NCBI GenBank assembly: GCA_963732635.1
Contig: CAVTAL010000024.1
Coordinates: forward strand, 62,001 to 126,000
Source: JAKFWF01 sp963732635
GTDB taxonomy: Bacteria; Pseudomonadota; Alphaproteobacteria; Rhizobiales; Hyphomicrobiaceae
Direction: 5' to 3'
DNA: 64,000 bases
This document shows positions 30,896-40,543 of this stretch, one piece after another (the stretch's first letter is position 1; each line of letters starts with the position of its first letter). Position numbers and translations under genes: made by a program. The notes under the pieces were generated by a model that had not been told where the DNA came from, made no database searches, and was given only the letters and a program-made list of their open reading frames with translations.

Positions 30896-31608
30896 CGACG
30901 AAAACGCAAGCGATGGGGCGCGACGTTGTTCGCGTTGGTGTTGCTGGCGTTCGGCGTGCATCGGTCGCGTTCCGGCAGGGATTGATTCCGCCGCAACTGT
31001 CGCCGCTGCCACTGATCGATCTGGCGCGGCCCGATGGCTGGTTCATCGATTGGCGCCTGTCCGAACTCAAGACCGAGCGCGAACTCTGCAACCGCGCCTT
31101 GCGTGCGCCCTTCATCGAGGCGCAGGCGATCGCCGATCAGCCACTGGCCGACGGTTGCGGCTGGCGTAATGCCGTCAAGGTGACCTCACTATCCGGCGCC
31201 AAACTATCGACCGACAAGCTATCCTGCCAATCCGCCGCCGGCCTCGCGCTATGGGTTGCGCACGACGTGCAACCGCTGGCCCGCGAACTGCTCGGAAGTC
31301 CGGTGATCGCGATCCGCCAATTCGGCACCTATTCCTGCCGCAACGTCATGGGCAGCCCGATGTTCAAGCATTGGCGCAGCGCACACGCGACCGCCAACGC
31401 CATCGACATCGCCGGCTTCACGCTGGCCGACGGCCGGCAGATCACGGTGAAGAAGGACTGGAAGACGGCCGGACGCGAGGCTGAATTCCTGAAAGCCATC
31501 GGCAAGCACGCCTGCCGCTATTTCCATGTCGCCATCGGGCCTGACTATAACGCCGCCCACCACGACCATTTCCACTTCGATCGCGGCATCGGTCACGCCT
31601 GCAGGTAA
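30896..31608 (+). CDS. extensin-like domain protein (one frame break, start unclear)
   Basis: A secreted or anchored protein with the bacterial extensin-like C-terminal domain: CNRALRAPFIEAQAIADQPL, CGWRNAVKVTSLSGAKLS, RQFGTYSCRNVMGSPMFKHW, SAHATANAIDIAGFTLADGR and the histidine-rich end NAAHHDHFHFDRGIGHACR. The HATANAID and HHDHFHFD motifs resemble metal-peptidase-type ligands (D-Ala-D-Ala peptidase fold). A leader helix (GATLFALVLLAFGVH) lies in another frame just upstream, so one base is wrong near 30975. No good start codon is visible between the sucD stop and this leader. It probably acts on the cell wall. Confidence 0.78.
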
Positions 31609-31621
31609 TGATTTGATCGGT

Positions 31622-32314
31622 TCAAGTCGGCACCGGATAGACGAGGCCGGGCTTGATGGTGGACTTCGAAATATCGCGGCCGATGCAAATGGCGCCGATC
31701 ACATTGCCGCGGTCGTTGCGAACAGGCTCGCAGCTCAAGGAGTAGGTCACTTTCCGTTTGCCGCGAAGATATGTAACTGGGATAGTAAGCGACTGACCGG
31801 CAAAGCATTTCTCGAACGTCGGCTGGGTGATTTCTTCAAAGCGACGCTTGCCCACCACCATCACGGCCGTCTTACCCAAAATATCGGCAGGGGTCTTGCT
31901 GTGAAAAGCCGCATTCGCCTTGTTGGTGTAGAGATAGCGATAATTGCGATCGGCCACCGCGACCCGATCAGTGAGGTTGTCCAACAACCGCAGCTCTTGT
32001 GGCAGATTTGCCGAGAGCGTGGAGATTGGCGCCTCGCCCGCCAGTCGCTGCGCAATTGACAGGCAATCCTTGAGCATGCGCTTGGACTTACGCTTGTCGT
32101 CCACCTCCTCCGCCAAGCCTGCGATCATGAACTTAAGTTGGACCAGCGTAACCTGCGGATGTGGCGACGAATAGCGGACGAGTTCGTCGAACAGGCGTTC
32201 CCGTTCCTTCAGCAAATCGTCGAGATGCGCATCGGTCAACATCGAACGATAATCGGCAATCGCCTGCTGCACGAACTCATGGGACTTGAGCAGGCGGATT
32301 ATCTCATGGGGCAT
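31622..32314 (-). CDS. stand-alone PAS-domain protein
   Basis: A 230-residue soluble protein. The first about 110 residues are helical and charged (DAHLDDLLKERERLFDELVR, KRKSKRMLKDCLSIAQRLAG). Residues 115-225 form a PAS domain (LDNLTDRVAVADRNYRYLYT, ADILGKTAVMVVGKRRFEEI, GNVIGAICIGRDIS). There is no kinase, cyclase or DNA-binding domain after it. It probably senses a ligand and passes the signal by protein contact; I cannot name the partner. The 240-base spacer upstream shows no convincing gene. Confidence 0.75.
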   Translation of the reverse strand: MPHEIIRLLKSHEFVQQAIADYRSMLTDAHLDDLLKERERLFDELVRYSSPHPQVTLVQLKFMIAGLAEEVDDKRKSKRMLKDCLSIAQRLAGEAPISTLSANLPQELRLLDNLTDRVAVADRNYRYLYTNKANAAFHSKTPADILGKTAVMVVGKRRFEEITQPTFEKCFAGQSLTIPVTYLRGKRKVTYSLSCEPVRNDRGNVIGAICIGRDISKSTIKPGLVYPVPT

Positions 32315-32555
32315 CCTGGCCTCCCTTGCCGACCAAACCGCACTTTCACCGGCTGGATAGCAGGTCTAGAATTGCACTGAGCGAAATTCGAAACTGCCCA
32401 ATTATGCATTATGCTACAGCAGCACAGCGGCGGTTCAAGCACCAGCACCATGAAAGTCGTCGCATTTTGGTGCCGGCGGTGCATCGCCGCACTGAATCGT
32501 GTCGACGGCTTCCTGAAACTGGACCAATTTGGTCCACCGATCGCGACGCCGCCCT

Positions 32556-33704
32556 CTACTGCGCCGCCTTGGCGAGCCCGAGATCACCCTCGAGCCTGGT
32601 GATTTCTTCGCGCAGCCTTTTCATTTCCTGACCACGTCGCGCCATTTGCATCTGAACCCCGCCGATCTCGAACGATAGTTCCGAACCAGTCGGCGCACCT
32701 GGCTTGCGACCGGAATTATACTGCATGTCAAAAATGCGCTTCTGATCGGCCTTATTTGCCTCGTCGAGCGACCGCAGCCTTTCGCGCGACTGGGCGAGCG
32801 TGACCACCTTCTGGTTTGCTCCGGGTCGGACTTCTTCTTCAGTTCATCCTCGAGCTGGCGCAGCCGCTGCTGCACCGCCGCCCCATCCGAGGGCGCGGCC
32901 GAGGGCTGTGAACCCGGCACCATGCCCGGCGCCGAGGCGAGGTGGAAGAAGAAGTCGCCGGTGAGCGCTGAGTGATCCCACGGCACTTGTTTGCCACCGG
33001 TCACCGACAGCACGTCCTTGCGCACGTCGATCATCACCGAGGTCAGATTGCGGCCGGGCTCACGCACCCGCTTCGACAACGCCGCCGTGAACGGCGAGTT
33101 GCGACCTTGGCCGTCAGCCGCGACGTTACCCGGCTGGGTCGAATAGGCAATGAAGGTACCGACACCGGTCTGCACCTGGGCGAGGCCGGAACCGATGCTG
33201 GCCGACCGCGTACCCATGCTGCGGGCGAGGTTGCGGGCCAGCGGATTGTCTCGGCAGGCATCGAGGAACACGATGTTGGTTTTGCCGGCGCGCTCGAGCT
33301 CCATCTGCTTCAGGATGAAGTCGGCCGAAATGCCTTCGAAATCGAGATCGCGCTCGTTCTGCATCTGCGCATCGACCGGCACCAGATAGTTGCGGCCCGA
33401 CGCCTGCAGGCCATGCCCGGCATAGTAGAACAGCGCCACATCGGCCTGATCGAGTGCGCGGGCAAAATCCCGCACCTTGACGTCGAAGCCTCGCTTGTCG
33501 AGATCGAGCCCTAAGATCACCTCGAAGCCGACGTCCTTGAGTGCCGCCGCGATGTCGTTGGCATCGTTAGCCGGATTGGGCAGCGGGTTGGCATGTACAT
33601 AGGCCGAGTTGCCGATCACCAGCGCCACGCGCTTCTGCGCCTGAGCCGGCAACCGCACACATCAGCATCGCCGCCACAACGACTAGCAATCGCACACACG
33701 ACAT
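32556..33704 (-). CDS. secreted caspase-family (C14) peptidase-like protein (two frame breaks)
   Basis: A caspase-like protein of about 380 residues. After the leader MSCVRLLVVVAAMLMC and repair of one base near 33652 it runs into RVALVIGNSAYVHANPLPNP. The catalytic histidine is in ALFYYAGHGLQASGRNYLVP and the cysteine in NIVFLDACRDNPLARNL. A C-terminal coiled-coil follows (LRQLEDELKKKSDPEQ, then MQMARRGQEMKRLREEITRL) after a second break near 32815. It is divergent from an MBL hydrolase gene. Bacterial members of this group (orthocaspases) cleave after basic residues; target unknown. Confidence 0.85.
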
Positions 33705-33786
33705 GACACCACCCCAGTTCCACACGATTGGGCCACTTGCACCATTGAACTTGGGCGCTTCGAAGACTTGACGGCCGGCGCGGAGT

Positions 33787-33848
33787 GTATACCGATTTCG
33801 CGTGCGATCTCGATCGACGGTGGGATTGGCGATCCGAAATCGGTATAC
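33787..33848. promoter_or_regulatory. 14-bp perfect inverted repeat in a divergent promoter region
   Basis: GTATACCGATTTCG at 33787-33800 and its exact complement at 33835-33848 face each other across 34 bases, between the caspase gene (start 33704, minus) and the MBL hydrolase (start 33884, plus). Outside the 14 bases the match continues for two of the next three positions. The symmetric placement between two start codons fits a regulator that binds two sites or loops DNA and controls both genes. No known regulator consensus is recognised. Confidence 0.5.
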
Positions 33849-33883
33849 TCTCCTCACAAAGCAAGCACGAGGACACGCCGCAC

Positions 33884-34838
33884 ATGGCCGCGAATTTTGC
33901 ATCAACCGGCGATATGGCCGAAAAGAAGATCACTTTCGGCAAAATCGGCGAGGGGCTCTACGCCTATACCGCCGAGGGCGATCCAAACACCGGTGTCATC
34001 GTCGGCGACGACTGCTGCATGGTGATCGACGCCCAGGCGACGCCGCTGATGGCCAAGGACGTGATCGCGCGCGTGAAAACCGTCACCGACAAGCCGATCA
34101 AGTACGTGCTGCTGTCGCACTATCACGCGGTGCGCGTGCTCGGCGCCTCGGCGTTCAATGCGTCGGAGATCCTGGCCTCGGAAGCGACCCGCAAGCTGAT
34201 CATCGAGCGCGGCGAGCAGGACAAGGCCTCAGAGATCGGCCGTTTCCCGCGCCTGTTCCGAGGCGTCGAGAGCGTGCCGCCTGGCATGACCTGGCCGACG
34301 CTGACGTTCAAGGACTAGCATCACCTTGTGGCTGGGCCGCCGCCGCGTCGACATCGTCCAGATCGGACGCGGCCACACGGCGGGCGACACCATCGCCTGG
34401 GTGCCGGATTCCGGCGTGATGTTCTCCGGCGACCTCGTCGAGTACCACTCGGCCTGCTACTGCGGCGACGCCCACTTCACCGATTGGCCCGGCACCCTCG
34501 ACAAGCTCGCCGCCTACAAGCCGAAGGCGCTGGTGCCGGGTCGCGGTGACGCGCTCGTCGGCGAGAAAATGGTCGGCGATGCGATTGCCGGCACCCGCGC
34601 ATTCCTATCCGCCACCTTCGAGACGGCACAGCAGGCGGTCGCCCAGAACAAGAGCCTGAAGGAAACCATGAAGGCGGTGCGCGCGGTGATGGACGAGCCG
34701 TTCGGCAAGTTCGCCATCTACGAGCACTGCCTGCCGTTCAACGTCTCCCGCGCTTACGACGAGGCGCGCGGCATCGACAATCCGGTGGTGTGGACCGACG
34801 TGCGCGACCGCGAGATGTGGGCGTCGCTGCAGGGGTGA
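33884..34838 (+). CDS. MBL-fold metallo-hydrolase with altered metal motif (one frame break)
   Basis: A protein of about 317 residues of the metallo-beta-lactamase fold. It contains NTGVIVGDDCCMVIDAQATP, the loop KYVLLSHYHAVRVLGASAFN in place of the usual HxHxDH, the metal histidine region VDIVQIGRGHTAGDTIAWVP, the aspartate strand GVMFSGDLVEYHSACYCGDA, and LVPGRGDALVG. The frame breaks near 34316 (an extra T) before SITLWLGRRRVD. HYHAVR lacks the Asp-His pair, so the dinuclear site is probably changed. Its stop overlaps the next gene's GTG. Confidence 0.8.
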
Positions 34839-35832
34839 AGTCGTTCCTGCTCAAATTCGTACTGGCGCCGATCGGGTTGCTCCTGGTGCTCGTGGCAGCG
34901 GGCGTCTGGTACATGCTGCATGTGCCGGGCGTCTCGCATCATGGCGCATTGGCAGTGATGACAGCCGCCGAAAGTGAGCTGTCACAGCAGTTGAGACGAC
35001 ACGTCGCCGCAATTGCGAGCACGCCTCACAACACCGCCCATTTCGAGAACCTGACGCGGGCCGCGGCATACATCGAGCGCGAGCTGCGATCGCTCGGATA
35101 CAAGCCGACCAGGCAGACCTACGATGCACGCGGCCTGCCGGTTTGGAATATCGAGGCAACAATTGAACCGACAATTCCGAATGCGCCAAGCCTTGTCATC
35201 GGCGCCCACTACGACTCGGCGGGCGATGCCCCCGGTGCCAATGACAACGGCACGGGCGTCGCGGCATTGCTGGAGATCGCACGCGAGCTAAGAGCCGGTC
35301 CTTCGCCCCGACAGCGCATCCGCCTCGTGTTCTTCGTCAACGAGGAGCCACCCTATTTCCGCACTGATCTAATGGGTAGCCGCAAGTACGCAGCCCTGCT
35401 GCAGGAGCGGCACGAACATGTCAGCGGCATGATTTCGCTCGAGACGCTCGGTGCTTTCTCCGACGTACCGGGCAGCCAGAAATATCCCGAGCCGTTCAAC
35501 CTGCTGCTGCCCAACGTCGGCAACTTCATCGCCTTCGTCGCCTTGCCGGGGTCGCGCGCCTTCATGCACGAGGTGATCGGCACGTTCCGAAAGCAAACGC
35601 AAGTTCCCGACCGTCGGCGGCGTTGCGCCAGTCACTCGTGCAGGGCGTCGACTGGTCGGATCACGCGAGCTTTGCCTCGCTCGGCATTCCGGCACTGATG
35701 ATCACCGACACCGCGGTGTTCCGCTATCGCTACTATCACACGCCGCAGGACACGCCCGACAAAGTCGACTACGACAAGCTGGCGCGCATCACCCGCGGGC
35801 TGGCCCTTACCGTTAGAGCACTCGCCGACTGA
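34835..35832 (+). CDS. M28-family aminopeptidase, membrane-anchored (one frame break)
   Basis: A peptidase of about 331 residues with an N-terminal anchor (FLLKFVLAPIGLLLVLVAAG). Zinc ligands of M28 enzymes are visible: LVIGAHYDSAGDAPGANDNG (His and bridging Asp), RLVFFVNEEPPYF (catalytic Glu-Glu), and QGVDWSDHASFASLGIPALM with the later YHTPQDTPDKVDY (distal His). The GTG start overlaps the upstream stop as GTGA. The frame breaks near 35601, between FRKQT and KFPTVGGVAPSLV. It would trim peptides at the membrane or in the periplasm. Confidence 0.85.
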
Positions 35833-36046
35833 CCGCATCGCGCCCGGCGCACACATTCGCGTGATTTTGGAAAACGTGATGTGCGGTTCAATACATAAGC
35901 GACTATAGTCTAGCTTCAGCAGCCAGGATTTCCGCGTGCCTTGTCGCTCGCACCACCGAACGCTGCCTCGGCTCCGATTTGAGCCCTGCCTATAGGCACC
36001 AGACGTTAGTCACGACCATCTCACCATTCCGCAGGAGAGGTTCGCG

Positions 36047-36331
36047 ATGAAAACTCATTATGCAGAAGAAAATGACGACGTGATTTCCTCCACCGACACG
36101 GCCGATGAACATTGCTGGCGGGAGCACCAGATCAGCAAACGGCATCTGCTCGGCGACATCGCGATAACCGCCGGATTGATTGTCGCCTTGTCGATCTCGG
36201 GCCTGTTCTGGGAGACCTCCGCGCCGTCACCGACTGATCGCAGCACCAGCGCGCAAAATCTTCCGCCAGCGTTCGCTCTTCGCAGTCACTCTGATCGGGC
36301 ACGGATGGTCAGCGCCGACGACGACCACTGA
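36047..36331 (+). CDS. small membrane protein, unknown
   Basis: A 94-residue protein starting MKTHYAEENDD, with a strong ribosome site (AGGAGAGG) seven bases upstream. A charged, histidine-containing N-terminus (DEHCWREHQISKRHLL) is followed by one transmembrane helix (DIAITAGLIVALSISGLFW) and a polar tail. No family recognised. Its 210-base upstream spacer holds the short palindrome GACTATAGTC and no other gene. It converges on the nuclease gene. Confidence 0.55.
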   Translation: MKTHYAEENDDVISSTDTADEHCWREHQISKRHLLGDIAITAGLIVALSISGLFWETSAPSPTDRSTSAQNLPPAFALRSHSDRARMVSADDDH

Positions 36332-36361
36332 CTTATCTGGCGTACCTTGCGCCGAAAAGCC

Positions 36362-37096
36362 TCACCGTGTCAGTGCTGGTCGCCAACCGGCGGCGAGCGC
36401 TTCGTCTTCGGAGCAGAACCAGCGTTTGCCCTTGGCCGCGCCGCGACCGGACTCGTCCATGCGCACCTTCTCGTACCAGGGGCTCCACGGCATGTGATAA
36501 ATGCGGCCACCGTTGGTGACGTTGCCCTTTATGGTGCAGCCGCCCGGTGACTGAACCTCGGCCGATGCCCATGACCTTGCGCGGTACTCCCAGGCCGGCA
36601 TGGCGCTGCCTTGCCAGATGCCGATCAGCGCCTTCTTCGCTTCGGCTTCCTGTGGCAGGTAGACATTCGAGTACCGCACGAACGCCCAAGCATAGCCCGA
36701 ACGCACCATCTCGGCATTGATGTTCAGAGTTCCGGCATAGCACCGGCCGAGCGTGCGGCCATACTTGTCGAGCCCCATGTCCTCGCAGCGAACCGGCTGC
36801 GCACCGATCAGTCGCGCGAGTTGCCGCGTCGCCTCGTCGCCGCACCGCCAGTAGCCGACAAACCGCCTTCCACAACTTTGAGTTGCTTCCGGCGCATCAA
36901 TACCTTCGAGCCGGATGCGGGTCTCGCCTAGGATGATCGTGTCGCCGTCGACGACGCGCGCATCATTTTGAATAATGTCACTTTTCTTTGCGACCGTCGC
37001 ATCCGATCCGAACAGGATGACGGGGATGACCGACAGACCCGCGAGCGCCAGGCCGGCCAGTTGACGCGTTACAACGCGCTTCAAATATTCACGCAT
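36362..37096 (-). CDS. secreted thermonuclease-family protein with C-terminal extra domain
   Basis: A 244-residue protein. A signal or anchor helix (LAGLALAGLSVIPVILFG) precedes a staphylococcal-nuclease domain: VVDGDTIILGETRIRLEGID with the calcium-site aspartates and first arginine, DKYGRTLGRCYAGTLNINAE and SGYAWAFVRYSNVYLPQEAE. After it comes a small conserved module, CTIKGNVTNGGRIYHMPWSP to WFCSEDEALAAGWRPA, which recurs at the end of alphaproteobacterial nucleases of this type. It would degrade DNA or RNA outside the cytoplasm. Confidence 0.9.
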   Translation of the reverse strand: MREYLKRVVTRQLAGLALAGLSVIPVILFGSDATVAKKSDIIQNDARVVDGDTIILGETRIRLEGIDAPEATQSCGRRFVGYWRCGDEATRQLARLIGAQPVRCEDMGLDKYGRTLGRCYAGTLNINAEMVRSGYAWAFVRYSNVYLPQEAEAKKALIGIWQGSAMPAWEYRARSWASAEVQSPGGCTIKGNVTNGGRIYHMPWSPWYEKVRMDESGRGAAKGKRWFCSEDEALAAGWRPALTR

Positions 37097-37218
37097 AGGT
37101 TGAAATTGACTGATTCGCGTGACCCCAGCGAGACCGAATCAGGGCGTTTTCCACGGTTCACGATGGCGAACCGATGGAGATCGTTGTAGCGGCGCGCCCA
37201 AGGGGCGACCGGCGGACC

Positions 37219-38247
37219 CTATTCCGGCACTTGGCGAAGGTCGCGCTGCGCGAACTGCACGATGAACCCCAATGCCGCGAGACGCCGTTGAACCTCGGCC
37301 CGCTGTGTCGGGTCGGCGAGATACTCGACCACGAATACCGGCCGGCTCTCGGCCTTCAACCGGCTGAGTTGTCGGATGCCACTTTCAACCTCCTCGATCG
37401 TGTTCGGCTGACCGTCACCCTTGATTCCGAAGACCAGATCTTCCTTGGCGACTGCATCAATGGCGCCGCGATATTCGGCGAACCGCATCAGCTCCTCGCC
37501 ATTCTGCGGCACGACCAGAAAACCCGGTCGGCGATGCTTGGCGTAGCCGGACAACGCGCGCACGAACGCCACCATATCGGCCTGCGCCGTTGGCCGCTCC
37601 TTGGACCATGTTTCGAACGCGTCGATGCGATCGAGGTAAACGCCGTCAAACCCCGCTTCGATGATCCGGTCGAGATAGGCCCGACGCGCCGGTTGCCACG
37701 CATCGAGCGCGCGCTCCAGCAGCGAAGTTTGCGGTTGCATGATGATCTGGCGCCAACCCGGCTCCCAATACCGGACAGGGAAATTGCCGCGCCATTCGCG
37801 GTTTTCAGGACCAAGCCAGTTGGGCGTGCCCGGCGTCCAGCCCCGCCGCCAGTAAAACCGGTAGTTCTCCGCTTCGCCAATCGACATGTAGGCGAGGACG
37901 ATGCGCTTTGAACCGTCGGCACGGGTGCGCAGCGTATCGATCTCGGCCGGTTTCAGCACGCGGCGTTCCGAGCCGTCGCGCGAATAGTCGACCACCAGCA
38001 GGTCGATGCCATCGGCAATCGACTTCAAGTTCACACTCTGCAGTTGATAGCCCCATGAGCGCGCATCACCGATGGCGGGGCCCTCGCGCGGCGGCAAGGA
38101 CGGCCGATCCACCGGCTGAAGGGCGAACATCAAGGCCACCCCGCAGCCAACGCAAACCAACAGCCAACGCGCCAGTCGCGCCACCGGATGCGCCCGGCGG
38201 CGCCCCGACTTCGCGATCCCCTGCTCTGATTTTCGCGTCGTTGCCAT
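37219..38247 (-). CDS. GH114-like endo alpha-1,4 polygalactosaminidase family protein
   Basis: A 342-residue protein with a basic N-terminus and one anchor helix (LARWLLVCVGCGVALMFAL), then a TIM-barrel of the TM1410/GH114 type: SWGYQLQSVNLKSIADGIDL, LVVDYSRDGSE, RIVLAYMSIGEAENYRFYW, LDRIIEAGFDGVYLDRIDAF with the conserved aspartates, and GFLVVPQNGEELM. ATG 38247 gives the anchored form; the open frame upstream to 38964 is the antisense of xdhC. Such enzymes hydrolyse galactosamine-containing exopolysaccharide. Confidence 0.85.
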   Translation of the reverse strand: MATTRKSEQGIAKSGRRRAHPVARLARWLLVCVGCGVALMFALQPVDRPSLPPREGPAIGDARSWGYQLQSVNLKSIADGIDLLVVDYSRDGSERRVLKPAEIDTLRTRADGSKRIVLAYMSIGEAENYRFYWRRGWTPGTPNWLGPENREWRGNFPVRYWEPGWRQIIMQPQTSLLERALDAWQPARRAYLDRIIEAGFDGVYLDRIDAFETWSKERPTAQADMVAFVRALSGYAKHRRPGFLVVPQNGEELMRFAEYRGAIDAVAKEDLVFGIKGDGQPNTIEEVESGIRQLSRLKAESRPVFVVEYLADPTQRAEVQRRLAALGFIVQFAQRDLRQVPE

Positions 38248-38364
38248 CAGCGTGCTATATGTGTTCCTGAACTGGCTCGCGCCAGCCCCTGATCGGGCAA
38301 CCCCGGCATGTCTGGCCCGGCCATGACTTTTTCGAATCAAACCGATGCATGAGGCGTCATCACC

Positions 38365-39419
38365 ATGAGCGAACCGGGCGGAGTTGTGACACCCAAGGTC
38401 GAGGTCGATACTTTGCGGGCGGCACGCGAATGGCTGTTGCGCGATGGTCACGTGGCGCTGGCGACCGTCGTCGACACCTGGGGCTCGGCGCCGGTACCGG
38501 TCGGCGGCCAGATGGCGATCGCCGCCGATACGCGCTTCCAGGGCTCGGTCTCGGGCGGCTGCATCGAAGGCGAAATCATCACCGAGGCGGCAGAGGTGCT
38601 CGAAGCCCGGACCCCGCGCACGCTGGCGTTCGGCGTCGCCGACGAGACCGCCTGGAATGTCGGCCTGCCGTGTGGCGGCAAGGTGCGGGTGTTCATCGAA
38701 CGGCTTGCGAAGGACAGCGGCGGACTCGCTCTGCTCGACAAGGCGATCGCCGCCCGCACCGCCCGCACCGGCCTCGTGCTGCGCACCCGCCTTGCCGACG
38801 GTACCCGCCAGATTTTCGAGCGCGGCGACATGAACGTGCCGGAACAGATCGCGGCGCGCTTCAAGTCGGCCAAGAGCGCGCTTGAGGAAACGCACGGACG
38901 GCGAAGTCTTCCTGCATGCCCTGGTGCCACCGGCGCGCATCCTGGTCATCGGCGCCACCCACATCGCCCAGATCGTGACCCAGATCGCGAAGCTGGCCGG
39001 CTACGAAGTGATGGTGGTCGACCCGCGCACCGCTTTCGCAGCCGCCGACCGCTTCCCCGATGTCACACTGCACGCCGAGTGGCCACAGGATGTGCTGCCG
39101 AAGATCGGCCTCGATCCCTACACCGCCATGGTGGTGCTCGCCCACGTCGCCCACATCGATGACGAAGCCCTGAAGCTCGCGCATGCGTTCCGATTGCCTC
39201 TACGTCGGCGCCCTCGGCAGTTCGCGCAATCACGCCAAGCGCACCGAACGGCTGACCGAGGCCGGCTTCACCGCCGCCGAGATCGCCCGCATCAAATGCC
39301 CGATCGGTGTCGATATCGGTGCGCAAACGCCGGCCGAGATCGCGGTGTCGGTGATGGCCGAGGTGATCGGCGCGGTGCGTGGCCCAAAGCCGAAGAAGAA
39401 GCCAGCACCGACGACATGA
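38365..39419 (+). CDS. XdhC-family molybdenum cofactor insertion protein (two frame breaks)
   Basis: A protein of about 350 residues. The XdhC/CoxI N-terminal part has VALATVVDTWGSAPVPVGGQ and SGGCIEGEIITEAAEVL with the conserved cysteine. The Rossmann C-terminal part has ILVIGATHIAQIVTQIAKLA and CLYVGALGSSRNHAKRTERL. Frames break near 38897 and 39186, each restored by removing one base. It protects and delivers molybdenum cofactor to xanthine-dehydrogenase-type enzymes. The next gene overlaps by four bases and encodes a cofactor nucleotidyltransferase. Confidence 0.88.
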
Positions 39420-40046
39420 CTTCGAACCGCACCCCGGTGATCGCCGCGATCGTCCTCGCCGCCGGCTCCTCCCGACGGTTCGGCGTCGACAACAAGCTGC
39501 TGGTCGAAATCGACGGCCGGCCGCTGGTCAACCGCGTGATCGAGGCGATCGAGGCCGCCGGCATCGCGCGCATCGTCGTCGTCACCGGCCACGAACATGG
39601 AGCGGGTCGAGGCCATAGCCAGCGGTCCGGGACGCCACTTCGTCCACAACGACCGACACGGCGAAGGCATGGGCACCTCGGTCGCCGCTGGCGTCGCGGC
39701 CCTCGACGCGGATGTCGATGGCGTGCTGATCGCGCAAGGCGACATGCCAGCGATCGATGCCAGCCTCGTCGCCACCTTGTGCCGGCACTTCGTCGACACC
39801 GGTTGCAATCGGATCGTGCATCCGCTGCTCGCCGATGGCCGGCAAGGCAATCCGGTGATGTGGCCGCGGCGATTATTCGACAAACTTCGCGCACTCACCG
39901 GCGACAAGGGCGGCAAGCGGCTGATGGAGGACGAAGGCGCTGGAACCGTTGGCGTTGTAATCGCGGGCGACGCTGCCGCCACCGACATCGACACGCCCCA
40001 GGAACTCGCGGCCTACCTCGCCGCGCGCGCGAGCCAGCCCTCGTAG
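39416..40046 (+). CDS. MobA-like molybdenum cofactor nucleotidyltransferase (one frame break)
   Basis: A nucleotidyltransferase of about 209 residues. The nucleotide-binding motif is AAIVLAAGSSRRFGVDNKLL, followed by GRPLVNRVIEAIEAAGIARI, NDRHGEGMGTSVAAGVAALD, GVLIAQGDMPAID and the late DIDTPQELAAY. This matches MocA/MobA-like enzymes that add CMP (or GMP) to molybdopterin. One extra C near 39595 breaks the frame. It starts inside the XdhC stop (ATGA), supporting a joint role in maturing a molybdenum hydroxylase. Its last 34 bases overlap the convergent DUF4166 gene. Confidence 0.88.
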
Positions 40047-40543
40047 CGCACCAGCAGGCCCAGCAGCGGCATGAAAGCCTCGACCTCGAAGCAATAGCGG
40101 CCGCCGCGTTCGGTTTCCCGCGTGTGGATGCGCGGCAACAGCACTGCCGGCAGCGGGACACCAAGCACCTGAACGCCGGCCAGGGTCAGCCCGAGGCCTT
40201 CGGCATCCTGCTGCATCGTCATGCGCAGCGTCACCGGTCCGACGCGCTCGCGCAGTTGCGCGCCCTCGGCCCATTGGGTCGAGACGAACCGCTTGGTTCC
40301 GAAAGCGCGGGCCCACACTTCGGAGCCGCTGCACGGCTTGAATGTGACACGGAGCGACTGATCGCGACCCTCCGGCGGCAACCCCAGTGCAGAAGCCAGA
40401 CCGCGTGCGATAGCATTGCCACCCCGCCGCACATCGGCCTTGCCAACCCAAATGCATTCGACTTCGACATCGTGCAGCGCGCGGACTTGGCCCGGCAGGT
40501 CGTCGAACCGCTCGCCCAGCAATCGTCGATAGAGTGCGGTCAT
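40013..40543 (-). CDS. DUF4166 domain protein
   Basis: A 176-residue protein that fits DUF4166 along its whole length: MTALYRRLLGERFDDLPGQV, the beta-rich core FGTKRFVSTQWAEGAQLRER, MQQDAEGLGLTLAGVQVLGV and FEVEAFMPLLGLLVRYEGWL. In other bacteria this domain is often fused behind a saccharopine-dehydrogenase-like domain; here the two are separate genes with a four-base overlap. Function unknown. The 3-prime end overlaps the MobA-like gene on the other strand. Confidence 0.75.
   Translation of the reverse strand: MTALYRRLLGERFDDLPGQVRALHDVEVECIWVGKADVRRGGNAIARGLASALGLPPEGRDQSLRVTFKPCSGSEVWARAFGTKRFVSTQWAEGAQLRERVGPVTLRMTMQQDAEGLGLTLAGVQVLGVPLPAVLLPRIHTRETERGGRYCFEVEAFMPLLGLLVRYEGWLARAAR

Noticed and set aside
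31614..31626. TTGATCGGTTCAA between the extensin-like and PAS genes
   Set aside because: Only five bases separate the halves; FNR-type sites need six.
32326..32631. A 101-codon plus-strand frame in the spacer before the caspase-like gene
   Set aside because: No ribosome site, no hydrophobic or domain-like pattern, and it ends inside the oppositely oriented coding region.
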